Source: Chalara sp. BL73
Taxonomy: Eukaryota > Ascomycota > Leotiomycetes > Helotiales
Direction: 5' to 3'
Length of the DNA stretch: 64,000 nucleotides
Assembly (NCBI GenBank): GCA_918026815.1
Contig: CAKJVC010000150.1
Location: 1,816,600 to 1,880,599 of the forward strand
Positions 44,147-56,145 of this stretch are shown in pieces. The notes under the pieces were generated by a model. It did no database searches, was not told the origin of the DNA, and was given only the letters and a program-made list of their open reading frames with translations. A program made the translations under genes and the position numbers. Numbering within the stretch: position 1 is the stretch's first letter; the number at the start of each line of letters is the position of its first letter.

Positions 44147-44302
44147 CAGTCATACTTGGTTATATCAGAACGCTCAGTGCCAAACCAACCTTCCGATATA
44201 ACGGGGCCCATTATAACTACCTAAAGCTCGGCGGATCCAAGGTTCATTTCGATATATAGAGGTTTCCAATATAACGAGTTCCGATATAACCAGGTTTGAC
44301 TG
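44147..44302. mobile_element. Tc1/pogo-type MITE
   Basis: 156 bp with inverted ends CAGTCATACTTGGTTATATC and (reversed) CAGTCAAACCTGGTTATATC, bordered by TA on each side. No coding capacity. Confidence 0.8.
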
Positions 44303-44724
44303 TATATGAACTGGTAGTCGAGGCGCAAATTCCTCCGTTTTAGCTCTTTGTATACTTAATTTCGGCGGTCATAGAAGTATATAGCATTGTCGGCTATATG
44401 TTGTTATATAAATATACTTTTATTGATACCCGCTACCGCGCCCCAGACGCCTACCAGGCACCCGTAAAGAGATCGCGTGGGACGTCATATGTTCAAGGCT
44501 CCTGTATATGACTCTTCTCCTGCATTCGCACTTCTGTAGTTCTATTATCCTCGGTTCTTACCCGTACTACTTTGAGCTGTTGCTCCTATTCTACGCGCCG
44601 TGACAATACTAGCGCGCGCGTATTAATCATATTATCACTAGCGTCGTCTAAAAAACCTATATCACATCATATATGTCGCAATAATACTATGCACCGCCTC
44701 ATATCAACCATACTGGTATTAATT

Positions 44725-45838
44725 TTATTCGTCACTATCGCTATCTTGCGAAAAGCCCTCATGCATTTCATCAACTACACTTCTCTGATCGGAAGGAACT
44801 TCTGTTTTCACTAAAGACCGGAATCGTTCCTTCATTCTTTTTAGAGCGTTACGCAACGAGGGATCCTCCGGGAAAATAGAAAGGCTAACTCCAAACTCAT
44901 AAAGGCTCTCTACATCCGATATCATTTGCTCGGCTTTGGACACGGGTGTGCGCTTATGTGGCTGAAACACCTCCGGCCGAGTCGGTCTCCGGGGCTCCAT
45001 GTCCGTCCATAGATTCGCATCCAGTGATACTGGAGAAAAGACTACATCTTTATTGCTTTCAACTGCTTGCCTAATATTCCCGAAGTCTTGTTGCTGGTGA
45101 TAGCTTGTGTCCTTATTTGTGCTTGGCATGGACAATTCATCTAAAGAGAACTGTGTACTGAAAAGCGGGAGGCTCATCTGCCGCACAGAGCTTGGGCTAT
45201 TGTAATGCTGGGTCTGAAGATATAGTGCGTCCTCACCAGCAGTTGCAGTAGGAATTTCTCTAGCTCCTATCCATTCGTTGCTTGATTGAGGAAGGCTCTC
45301 AGAAGAAAGCAAATTCGGATGGTCACTCGAAATGTATAAAGTAGCATGTTCAGATGATGCACTGCTTGAGTTTGAAACCAGTGGTGCTGCTGAGGTAATA
45401 GGGGCCCCAATCTGCTTAGCGGAGGGGATGCTCCATGAATGCCTTGTCTTATTCCTCTCTCCTACAATCTGTCAGTTTTCCAACAGCCGCATCGACGAAA
45501 ATAATCCTTACGGAATCGACGTTGTGAGTCTCTATTCTGCCGTCGCCTCTTGTCCATGGGTTGTTCATTAACCATGCCGCTTGAATTTGGAATTTTTGCT
45601 GCTTCCTGCTCGACAGGTAGAGGCATCTAAAAACGGGCCTAGAGAGCGCAATGCGCCAGCGGTTGTCATCCAGCTGGGTAGCTGTGCCTACTACCTTTAG
45701 CGGCTCACTCAGCGCTAACGTAGATTTCCACGTGCATGGCTGTACGGGACAGCCTGTGCTACAACGTGTGCGGCGCAAGAAGTAGCTGGTCGCGAGAGCA
45801 AGGATCTGGAAAACCTTTTTGGACCCTTCCGAATTCAC
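44725..45838 (-). CDS. Unrecognised protein, probable fragment
   Basis: Two open segments on the minus strand can be joined by a 43-bp intron (donor GTAAGG after ...HNVDS, acceptor CTGACAG at about 45476), giving roughly 360 residues without a stop. The second part has a Ser-rich linker, VSKAEQMISDVESLYEFG and ALKRMKERFRSLVKTEVP (predicted helical), and ends QDSDSDE. I recognise no domain. No ATG is available at the 5' end: the first open codons start with GTG, preceded by stops, so the gene is either truncated or has a further exon I could not find. Confidence 0.35.
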
Positions 45839-46458
45839 ATTTTAAAAGTTTGCTCCGGCCACTTTTCCGCTTGGTGTTTACATATACCAATTTATGTCAA
45901 CAATAGCATCTTGCAGCTCATACTACAAAAACTATTCATTTATGTAAATTTAAGAAACAAAATTTTAAATCAGTCAAGCATTATGTGATCAAACACGTAT
46001 ATTACCGCATGATATACTTTGAATGAAATATTGAACCATTTAGTGCGTTATTTATATTTTACTAGTAGATTTACAACAGGATCTGTAGACGACTTTTCAG
46101 TGCCAAACGTCGGATGTGCTCGCCAATCATTCCAAGTCATATTGTAGCGTTCCTACCCTACGGGGCTCGGCACTGTCGTATCTGCATGTTGCTCCGCTGC
46201 ATCATTGAGGCGTAAAATGGAGTGTCAGAAGTAGGTGTTACAGCAAGGAGGGGTTTTTGGGTTTAAACTATGATGACATTCACATCCAGTATTGCCCCGC
46301 TCCCCCACGTGCCCTTCTATTACCCCTCCCCCCCGGTGTTGCAGAAACAGAATTGAAGCTAAGCCCCAACGTACAAATGTAATCGATGAGATAGTAGTAG
46401 TTTGTTGTGTCTTTGCGATAGTCGAGGCTGAATATATCCAACCCATTTTCCCCAAATA

Positions 46459-47221
46459 ATGTTTGACTCTCTCCTATTCTCTGGCAAAGGCTACGCTCCC
46501 CTGAATCATGACGAGAGTCTGGACAAAGACGTCCCGAAATCTTTTGGTGGCGTATTTGCCCGGCTGCTCAAATGGTTCGTTTCGATACTTGCGCTTTCTG
46601 GAGCCGGAAGCTTTGGTTTTCTTGCCGGTCGGAGATCTATCAATGAACAAGGGGCCTTTCAGTGTGAATACTTGCAATCCAAGGGGACTATCCAAGAATT
46701 AACAAAGCAACAGTGGGCAGTTTCTCGAGAGTCTTTGACTATAATGGGACTTATGCGGAAGACTCCAAGGAAAGTAACGCAGCGTGGAAAGAGCTAATAC
46801 CCTCCCACGGCGGATTCTTCAATCACCCTACTCTTGCGCCACAGAGATCGCTTTTCTCGGTATTCCATCAGTTACACTGCTTGGTATGACCTTAGCACCT
46901 ATAACTGATATTGAGAACTGACACATGTCCTTAAAGAATGGAATGAGGCAAGGGTATTGGGCAGTGTACCAAGCAATGAATGAGCAAAGAGTTTTAGATG
47001 CCGATGATATGCCACTCATGTCTTCGCCTCAACATTTTCAGCATTGCATAGACCTCCTCCGGCAGGCTTTGATGTGTCAACCAGACCTGACGCTGGAACT
47101 TAAGAATGAGTCTATTGGGGGCGTGGAGGGTTTTGGGACCGAACATCAGTGTAAGGACTGGAATCAACTGATGACTTTCACGAAGAAGTGGGAGACATGG
47201 GGCCTTAGTAGGGCTAGTTGA
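46459..47221 (+). CDS. UstYa-like (DUF3328) oxidase E
   Basis: Three exons, 46459..46661, 46721..46883, 46937..47221, 651 nt, 216 residues. The first intron (GTGTGA...GGCAG, 59 bp) is the least certain: it is needed because the reading frame changes between the N-terminal part and VFDYNGTYAEDSKES. The second has a GTATGA donor and a TTAAAG acceptor. Membrane span at about residues 36-55. Motifs HQLHC (117-121) and HFQHC (155-159), then LLRQALMCQPDLTLE. Ends CKDWNQLMTFTKKWE. The fifth DUF3328 gene within 12 kb. Confidence 0.82.
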
Positions 47222-48710
47222 AGCAGATGGAGGATGCACGTTATAATCCACCATTATAGATACCCCGTTCCACAGTACAGTAATTCATGAGTTGGCATTG
47301 TTGTAGTGCTACGAATTTGTAAAGATCAAAATCCATTGTATTCATTGGTCTTTCTTTCCCATACTTCCTTGTATATATCTCCTGCTCTTATTTTTTTTTT
47401 TACACAATTATGAAGAATAGATTTCATCGTTGATACCTCCTCGCCCGACACGACACGATTTTTGACGGAATTTGTGAACGTTTTCGAATCCACGCAGGCG
47501 TGTAAATTGACGATATCATCGAAGATTGGTCTTGGGTTCGTGTCAAAGAATTTGAAGCTTATAAGCGACAGATCCATATGCTACATAGAAGGCTCGGCAG
47601 AAGCTTCATGTAGTGATGTTCATCATTATGAGATGACTGATCAAAGGACAGGGGAATATAGAAGATGCGCAGCCTTATCTTACCTACGTGTGAAGTTAAA
47701 TATTGTAATTATTTTCCAGCGAGGGTAGGCAGATAAGTGTCACGTTGGCTTCGCTGGCGTACCATCACCTGCGGAGGCGGTTTCAGTAACGGTTGAAATT
47801 TCCTTCCCTTTTAAGAGCGCACACACTCCCTCCAAGCAGTAGCGATCGTGATATACTGCTAGCCATGCCACTTCCTCTCTTTAGACAGCCCCAAGCAGAC
47901 CTAGCCCATACGCCGCAATTCGTCCTTCTTCACAACACGAATATTTATGCCTTCTGGAAGGGCATCCCAGGCGTGAGGAATCACTGGGCTCAGTGGCTTT
48001 GCAATCTGTTGTCTTAGGTTGTGCAGTCTGGCATGAATTTTTTAATATTTTTTGCCTCAGAGCCTAATTTCATTTTATAAAACTTTAAGACGAATACAAA
48101 TCGCCATTCTCTCTCCGTGGCGGTAAATTAACTCCAAAATGGCATAGCAGAAATTTCGAGAAGTAAGCCCTTCTTCATACCAGAGCCATTTTGACATCAG
48201 TCACCGACCGCCGGGCACCTAGTGAACACCGGCCGCCCTTTGCTCCTGCTCTCCAACGAGTCATGCTTTCCATTGCTTCAGAGAATGGCAGCATGATAGC
48301 TCCATCCAATCTGCCCCTGCACTAACTGCTTTGTTGAATGGCTGAACTACACTTGCATTTCTAAACCTTGACGAGATGAGCCATGCTTCCATTTGTCATT
48401 CGCTTTTCCTATTCCTCATTCAGCTTCCTAGCCATTAGGTGCCATGCCAAGAGGTGTCTATCCTGTGCGGCATCCTGGACCCTATCCCGCGAAATCTTAT
48501 GCCGGTCAGGGTAGGCTGACAAGATAAAACTATTAAGATTATTAGAGATTGTTAAAGATTATTAAAGATTGATTAAAGATTTATTAAAGCATATACAACT
48601 GATACGGTATCATGACAGTGCCACGTGGAGGCTATAGATTGTAAATATTTTGACTCCCGCCATCATAACCTTTAAACTTACTCAAAATACATAAACAAGA
48701 CATCTACTAC
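47222..48710. other. Intergenic, no gene firmly recognised
   Basis: An ATG-started 83-codon minus-strand frame (47326-47577) and two plus-strand frames (47462-47728, 47793-48017) have no recognisable motifs. Bases 48530-48600 carry an imperfect tandem AT-rich tract of ATTAAAGATT units. Confidence 0.4.
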
Positions 48711-49376
48711 TTAGTAGCAGGGGACGAAATTCACTGTTAAACGTGATATCCCAGATTCGATACTGTGTAATGGTGGCGAGTGTGATAAATTGTCCAGAAC
48801 TTGGTTTGTGCAGTGGAGTGTATGATTGATATTTTCGACCCCGGTCAACCTAAACTTGCCCTCTATTGCTCTATGGAGTCTTCGAGCCAAGAACGCGCAA
48901 TGACCAAGGTGTATCTCCTCTGTTACCCAAGTCCAAATACCAGTGCGCTCGGACAAAGCATTCTCATCTGCAATCCTTTGTTTCAGTTGTCGGTCCTCAT
49001 ACAATGGCCAAGACCCTCGTTCACGATCTGGGTCGTTTACCCAGAGCCGGAATTCGCCAGCTGTTTCGCGATCATAACAATCTGGAGGTATCCAACTGTA
49101 GCTCAACAAGTCGAACTCGCACCCTTTTTTCCTTGCCTCAGTAGTCGTATTCCCGCATTCTTGTTTCGGATGAGAAGATTTGGGAGGTGGGGATGTTGGC
49201 TCAATCGAATGCATCAGAAAACCTAAGGCTAGTGTATTTACAATTATTCCTAGGACCAGGAAATATCGTATGCTGGTAATAGTTTCTGTAGAGCAAACAT
49301 GCTTTGAACTGGTACTTCCAATAATGCCGGAGCCCATCTCGGGTACCTTCTTATACTGTGGCTGGAATGGCCACAT
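48711..49376 (-). CDS. Small membrane protein with two HxxHC motifs
   Basis: Single exon, 221 residues, ATG at 49376. One membrane span at about residues 36-56 (IRYFLVLGIIVNTLALGFL). It belongs to the widespread fungal family with a GCEFDLLSYSWIPPDCYD block, followed by DRETAGEF, WPLYED and the motifs HLGHC and HTLHC. The HxxHC pair and topology resemble UstYa-type oxidases, but the rest of the sequence is different, so I treat it as a related or convergent group. Its place at the right end of the DUF3328 cluster suggests participation in the same pathway. Substrate unknown. Confidence 0.85.
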   Translation of the reverse strand: MWPFQPQYKKVPEMGSGIIGSTSSKHVCSTETITSIRYFLVLGIIVNTLALGFLMHSIEPTSPPPKSSHPKQECGNTTTEARKKGCEFDLLSYSWIPPDCYDRETAGEFRLWVNDPDRERGSWPLYEDRQLKQRIADENALSERTGIWTWVTEEIHLGHCAFLARRLHRAIEGKFRLTGVENINHTLHCTNQVLDNLSHSPPLHSIESGISRLTVNFVPCY

Positions 49377-49470
49377 ATTACTGATTATAAAATAAGTGCT
49401 GTGCTAAAGGGTGAGAAAGGGCGATCTCCTGGAATGAGAGGAAGGCTTTATTTTGTTGCAACATACCAAT

Positions 49471-49803
49471 TTATTTAATCACTTCCAATAAAATTTCAAT
49501 ATAGAAAAAGCAGCCCCGAAATAAATATTTCTTAAGAGCTGCACGGTGTCGCTGAGGGAATCGGAGCAGCAATGCCGAGAGTTGGTGAAGAAATGCCTTC
49601 GCTGAGGGAGGAGAATTGACCCAGATGCTAGGAGCGGCAACCCAACATTGATGGATACAAGGCAGATAACAAATGAGGCGAGAGAGTATTGGAATGATGA
49701 TCAGGTAAATCGGCAAGACCGTTCTAAACCTGCAGGTATGTTCAGCGACCCTAGAGTTTGCATACAAAGTGCCATCCCAAGTATATGGATAACAGGGTGC
49801 CAT
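49471..49803 (-). CDS. Hypothetical 110-residue protein
   Basis: ATG-started open frame with one hydrophobic stretch (VLPIYLIIIPILSRLICYLP, residues 29-48) and several Cys. No recognisable domain, repeat or processing site. It lies 94 bp upstream of the HxxHC protein on the same strand. It could be chance. Confidence 0.2.
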   Translation of the reverse strand: MAPCYPYTWDGTLYANSRVAEHTCRFRTVLPIYLIIIPILSRLICYLPCIHQCWVAAPSIWVNSPPSAKAFLHQLSALLLRFPQRHRAALKKYLFRGCFFYIEILLEVIK

Positions 49804-52800
49804 TAGAAATCAATTATGTAAGCTTATAAGCTCCTAGGCTGAGGAATCTCCAGAATGAAGTATAATGCTGGACCTGGCTATTACCCGAGAGAAATGGCGT
49901 TGCGAAGAGTTTTCTCCTTTCGTACAAGCCTGGCTATTGTATGGAGACACTCAGAGAAAATAAGTCAGCCAAGCCTATGCAAGCTTACTGGAAGGATTAC
50001 AGACCCTGCCCCTCGTCTCACACTTAGCCGATCCATTCTGCTCGAATTGGTAAAGTAATATTTCCTATCTAGGCACTAGAAATTGTACAAGCTTATTGGA
50101 TGGCCTTTCCGAGCTGAGCCGCCAGTGTAGTAAGATGCAACAACACAGCTGCATAGTCTACCACGTGGGATTCCGGAGACCAACGATAAAGCGGTGCTCT
50201 TACGAACGGAAAAGTCCTTCATTATCTAGTTAACGCTCTGTACCTAGCCAAGCCGCTCATGCTCCTGTAATTCTCTATATCATCAGAAAAGATTCTGTGG
50301 GCAGTTGAAGCGAAATAAAGGTTTAATTCCAACGCTGACTTGGGAATATCTTTGGAAGTTTGGCCCAATCGGGTGTAATAAATAATTCTAAACTCCGTTA
50401 TAACAGGGTTGGCTAAAATCCAAAAACTGTTGGATTTGTTATAATAAGCAATGATAAAAAACTCGCGCTACTCCAAGAGAATTCAGCTATACTTTTCAAT
50501 TTCTCTTTAGAGTCATTTGTACAGATTACAAATCTTTGAACCCTTATCGCTGTTGTGAGTGATGACCATACGATGTCCTTCCGTTTGCTGCCATCTCGCC
50601 ACTTTAGGTACTATATTTAAGAATTTCTGGGATGAGATGGCGAAGCTATAGTGGGTGCTGGACGTATAGATCATGAAGGAAGAGGTGCCATGAACGTTCG
50701 TCGTCTCGTAAAAATGTGCCTTATTGTAATTACAAAGCCATAAAATACTTCGTGGCCCTATTGGATGGATAGTAGTCAAAAAGAGGAAGTTCTAAGTGCT
50801 ATGGCTGCATTGATGGTATGGAGAGCTGAGGTCATTCGGTGCTTGTTTTAGTCTAAAGCCCTCTCGCCTATGGGGGTGGACTATAAACTCAAGTGCTTAA
50901 AGCAATGAAGACCCCACGGCGAGGAGCATTACGATACCGCATCATTCCTATACAAGGCTGTGACAGATTTGTCCATCCTAAGAATTAGCGACGAAAGCCC
51001 GTGTTGGAATACACGTAAATAGTTTCACACGGCCCGGCCGCCATATCCATTTCCATTCCCGTGGAAATTGGCTACGAAGCCCCTTGGAACGTCAAATTGG
51101 TTCCTAGTGCACGATTACACCCGAGTAATCCGCAATCATACACCCACGTTAGGGTACAAATCTAATCGGCCCTACAGGAGATGCACGATTACCTTAAGCG
51201 TACTGTGTCGCTCCACGCGCTGGAGGTGCGGGGTAAATAAAAATGCAGTAGGTTATAAGAGGAAAAGTGGGATGAAGAAGGGACCTAGTTATGACGCAAA
51301 TAATTTACCTTATGCCTTGCTTAAAGTTTCATAAGTACTTGGCTATGTAGAGGTGCATTGTAAATATTGATGATAAACTAAGCATGTTAGAACATCGTTA
51401 ACACCAGGTTGATTGGTAGTAAAATTTACAGAACGGGCCGACTAATGATCATCGTAACAAAGCCATCATCATAAGCCAAGACACGAACGCAATCACGAGG
51501 GGTTGTGGTGGAAGTCTGGAACGCTGCAGCAAGCATTCTGCAGTTCAACAATATCGCAAAGGACAGTGCCATCAGTCCGGCGCCTTTTTCTGAACGGCTC
51601 TTACGGCTCAGGACCCAGCAACTACGAGCAGACCAACCACGATATCTACACAAACCCCACCACTCAATATTCGAGTCAAGCACAACGTGAGGTCATCATG
51701 AAAACCACACACCCTAGTACCATCAAGATGCTAAACGTGTTTGGCATATCAAGGCAGCCCTGTTACAACTTTTTCGCCTATACAACTCAAACCCAGCCTA
51801 CCCCATTATACGGCAGCCCTTCCTCCGATATTCTTTTGCTTGTTTGCTGAATAATCCTTATTTATCGTCCAACAGGTCAGAAAGAACCGCAGGAGAGGAG
51901 GCTTTCGTTTGATGGTTCCTACTACATAGGATGGCCTGTATATAGTTCCCGTCGTATTCTGATACGATGCCTGTGCGTAGAGTAGTAACCGCCCTTGCAG
52001 GTCATATACCATCCTTGGACCGGCGTGTCCTGTTTTTGGGCAGAACCATTTTTGCTTCCCCTTGGTTCTGTGACGGTGTCATTAACAGACAATATCAACG
52101 AAACATTAATACTTCATCCCTGAATGAGGAGGTGATCTAACGAAGAGCAAACAAAGAATCTCATTGTCACGAATCGAACGGAGCTTGTGTCAAAGCGAAG
52201 GCAGAATAGAAGTATCAGGGATATGAGAGTGAGAAGTCTATGAGCGAGAGAGAATTCTGGAATGGGGAAGACCTACAAAGTAAGAAACATATCGTGTGAA
52301 ATATTAGTAATCTTTCCACACTAGGTTGGTTGGTTGGTATGAAGGGTGCTATGATCTCATTTCGATCTCTAAGTATAGAAAGAGTACGATAGCAACCTCC
52401 AACAACTCCGATGTGAAAAGATTTAAATAGAACTCAACATAAATGGAGATTGTGTAAGAACCAATGCAGAGACAACCATGTTACGCCATGAGACTGGAAT
52501 GACTGGACGGCCGGCTAGTTGCTGCATTAAAAACTAGTTGGTAGACATTTTCTGTCGAGCGGATTCATGTCTGCTTGTTGGTTCATACATATCACATGTG
52601 AGTTATGCACGGTCTGCGTAGAACCACGCAGCAATACCAAACAGTTGGAATGACGCAATGACTATTCTTCCTCCCGGCCTTGTTAGAATCAGAGATAGTA
52701 ATGACGCGCCAAGCACCTAGCAATTCGCAAATCCGCCATGGACAACATGGTGGGCCAAAAGGAAAACCAAGGGTAGCACAACTGCCTCGAATTTGTCAAA

Positions 52801-53395
52801 TATCGTCACAATCCCGGTATTGAGAGCCCCTGTGAATGATGGCGGTGAGTTGAGAGGCAGCGTAGATGGTAAAGTGACTATTGATAGACCTGTTATGAGG
52901 TCTGCGAATGGGCTATATTCTATGTAATGGCCACTTAACAGGGTGATAGTTGATTGATGAGCTAGAATAGAATCTACATGCAAAATAGGTAATATAGGGA
53001 TAACACAGTCATGAAACAACTACACCTAAACAAGCTGTGTACTAGATCAAAAACTATCGCTTGGCTAGAGCAGCGGTGAGGCCGATCTACTCAACGGTAA
53101 GAAGGAAATTCTCTAGGCCTAGTTATAGTATAAATGGCCCGGGGGACACGTAAACGGCAATGGAATCCTCACCGATTATGATTTCAACAGCAGCCGCAGT
53201 AGTCTCAGCAACCTGGGCAACCTTGGCAGCTTAGTTTAAGGGACGTATAGGTTCTCAAGAATAGAGTTGTTAAAATTTAATAAATGGCGATCTATATTGT
53301 CGCTATTAGCTAATTGCGCCACATCATTGCTGAGCGCCGAGTTTCATTCTATGTTTTTTCCAATTAGTACCTTTCCCTTGATCAAAGCCCAACTC
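49804..53395. other. Gene-poor region, no gene recognised
   Basis: Scattered 60-115 codon open frames on both strands, none with recognisable domains. At 51004-51035 there is a fragment TGTTGGAATACACGTAAATA of the TGTCGGAATACC LTR family. I see nothing else that I can name. Confidence 0.5.
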
Positions 53396-53400
53396 TCCTG

Positions 53401-53616
53401 TGTTGAACAGGTTAGGTCTAAGGACCATGCCTAAAGTCTATTGTAGGCACCTGTAGGCACTTGTAGGCACCGGTAGGCATCAGTGTGTTGACATGTGGGT
53501 ATCACGCCTATAAGTAGAAGGATTCTCTCCTGTAGTTTGAGTTCTACAACCTTCAGCAATTGGTACTTGTTTGCCCTATACTCTCTGAAGGCCACGTGAC
53601 TTTCTCTATTTGAACA
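53401..53616 (-). repeat. Solo LTR, TGTTCAAAATAGAG family, reversed, with TSD
   Basis: 216 bp; plus-strand ends TGTTGAACAGG and CTCTATTTGAACA. Perfect 5-bp target duplication TCCTG (53396-53400, 53617-53621). Inserted in the last codons of the hydrolase gene, whose present stop codon (53606-53608) lies inside the LTR. Confidence 0.92.
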
Positions 53617-55524
53617 TCCTGCCTGGTAAAAAGGAACTGGTGACACCTTCAGTTGCCAAATCACGAAGAGCTATCAGCAATTCCCTATCTTCCTCGCTCA
53701 AGGCAAATGCGGGAGATTTCTCAGGACCTGGGAAGTACTCAGCATCGATGCCGCATCTAAATGATCAGTTACTTTGTTGCCAAGCTTTGAGAACGGAAGA
53801 ACCTTACGTTGCACCTGCTTCTGGAAGCGCCCCCTCATTCAAATATCGCCTAATATGTTTTGCAGTACAAAGCGAAGGCATGCTGAGGATGCAGTGACCG
53901 TATGACTTCTGCTCTAAGAAGCCAGCACCCTCAAAGCTATTATAAGCTTTCCTCGCAGAAGCCAATGGACATACGGGATCCCACGTAGTTGAAAGTACGA
54001 GTATTGGTTCTGCGGTTTTGAGCCGAGGAAACTTAGGGTGATATTGAGGGTGGAAACTATGGGTTGTTGGAATCGACCACGAAGCCCGATCGAAAACATC
54101 CGATCCCTGATATTTCGAAATCAGAGCCGATATCTCTGGCCGGGATAGAGTGTAGTTCTGGATCGGTTTTATGCCATGGACTGGCGCTTCTAGTCCGGTC
54201 TTCCGGTTGTCATTCATAATAACGGAACTGGTTGCCTCATCTACAAGGATGCTCGAGACTCTTGAATCGGAGTATGCATTGTATACAGGAGTGCTGTTGC
54301 CATTCAAAAGTGCCGCAAGGTTTTTTGCAAGCAACGGCCAAGTAGGAATTGGCTTGTACAGTGCAATGAATATTCCATTAGTTACAAGTTTTCTCCGGGT
54401 AATAGCGCCATAGTTGGAGTTATTTAGGTAAACGGGGATTGGCTCCTCCTCCAAATTTTCGAGGAAGCCATCGATATAGCTCTTGAGCTCGCCAGGCGAG
54501 TTGAAAGATTTTTTCTTGATAGCATTCAGCGGGCAAGCCTCTTTAGCTTTGAAACATTCTTCGACAAAGCCAGCAAAGATTCTGTCGGTGTCAATCAATG
54601 ACTCCTCGAAGAGGAATGTGTTGTACCATTCATCTAAATTGCTGACGCCGTCAATTATGAATCGGGAGACACGATCTGGAAACATTTGCGCATATGTCTG
54701 GCCGAGGGTAGTCCCATCTGTGCATGTTAGCCGAATCGTTCCAGAGCGGAAAGAAATAACTGACAACTAAATCCCCAGTAATACATCTTCTCCTGTCCAA
54801 TCGCATTAAGAATAAAGTCCATATCAGCAGCCGTCTGAGGAGTATTCACGTATCCCCCATACTCGCCCATCGTATCTTCACATGCCTTTGCCTTGTTTTC
54901 GGCCCTGGTGTACATCTCACCAGCTTCGAATTCAAGATCCCAAGGGTTATTTGTAAACGACTCGACTCGCTGGGCGTCAGTTGGGTAGCAAATGGCTCGC
55001 GGGATTGATCCATTTACACCCCGAGGATCGAAACTGAGTAGGTGGAAGCCTTCTCCAATCAGTTTATTCAGACTGCCGCCCCCTACCCGAAGAAAGTTCA
55101 CTCCGCTGGCTACGAGATGAGTAAATATCGCGCCTATTGGAGTGGCAACATACCTCCAGGCCCTCCGGGATTCATTAAAATATGCCTATCTCCGGTAACC
55201 GAGGCATCTGCAGCTAGCATTCTAATCAGAGGAATCGAGAACGACTTGTTTGATGATTTGTTGAAATGATCCATCGGAACATCGAGTTGGGAGCCTTTTT
55301 TTGTTAACTCAGTTCTGAATCGAAAACAAGGAAAGGCGTTTACATTCGAGGGTGTGGTTGTTGATCTCACCGCACGCTTCCCATTTCAACCTGGATTTGG
55401 AGCCCGAATTGAGGTTTAAAGGTGCCTGAGATTCTTTTGCCAGGCACGGAGGGACCAGCCCGGAGAAGACCATCGCTGCCAGAATATAGGCGAGGCCGTT
55501 CCGGCCTTTCAGTTCGCTATGCAT
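53606..55524 (-). CDS. Secreted TAP-like alpha/beta hydrolase (peptidase)
   Basis: Five exons, complement(53606..53756, 53808..54717, 54765..55109, 55154..55294, 55344..55524), 1728 nt, 575 residues, all GT-AG and in frame. Hydrophobic leader at residues 11-29. Oxyanion region MNPGGPGASGVNF, nucleophile elbow GFSYG with Ser222 (split by an intron), Asp469 in STTWDPVCP and His497 in SYGHC: a complete catalytic triad. The C-terminal domain is the TAP-like type seen in tripeptidyl aminopeptidases and related secreted exopeptidases. The last three codons (MFK) and the stop are supplied by a solo LTR. It lies 4 kb from the RiPP cluster; a role in trimming that peptide is possible but unproven. Confidence 0.92.
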
Positions 55525-55765
55525 CGTGTATTTAAGTATGAGTGAGTTTTCAGAAAAGGTGGGGGATCTAAACCTCTTAGAATAAGATGAGTTTAGCTGT
55601 TAGGTGGTCACGCAGTGGAGCTCACAGAGTGTAAGGAGTGTCGAGCTTCCTTCCCCATGTCAGCACTAGCCTGCAGCCTGCAGCATGTCAGCACGGGGCA
55701 CGGGCCCTAAAACTTGCAGTCCTCAGCCTCACCCGAGCGAGGCCCTAACCCTACCTGACCCCAAC
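55525..55765. promoter_or_regulatory. Upstream region of the hydrolase
   Basis: 241 bp between the hydrolase start and a reversed LTR. Contains a CTGCAG/CAGCATGTCAGCA duplication near 55670. No named motif. Confidence 0.4.
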
Positions 55766-55909
55766 TGTTGGAATGCATGTAAATAGTTTCACGGGAACTG
55801 TGGGTTCAGGCCGTAACTTAGAACCTAATAACAACAAGGAGCAATAATCACACCAGAAGGAGCGTAGCTACAACTACTACGCCTTTTGCTACATGATACG
55901 TATCCGACA
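55766..55909 (-). repeat. Solo LTR, TGTCGGAATACC family, reversed
   Basis: 144 bp; plus-strand ends TGTTGGAATGCATGTAAAT and GATACGTATCCGACA. Internal TAGTAGTTGTAGCTACGC and GCAAAAGGCGTAGTAG match 57603-57765. Flanks CCAAC and CATAA do not match. Confidence 0.75.
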
Positions 55910-56145
55910 CATAACCTGACAACAACAACACCAACAACAACTCCAACACTTTTTGTCTATCATCCTCACAACACTAACTGTCTTATCTATTATTATGACC
56001 AGATCAACCTTTTCATCTTGTATCTTCACAACATTTACATCTCCACAATATTTACGTCTCACCTATCACGACCATCCTCGCAACATCAACCTGCCCATCC
56101 CTTACACAACTCAACTGCCATAATCTCAACCTTTCATTACCTACG

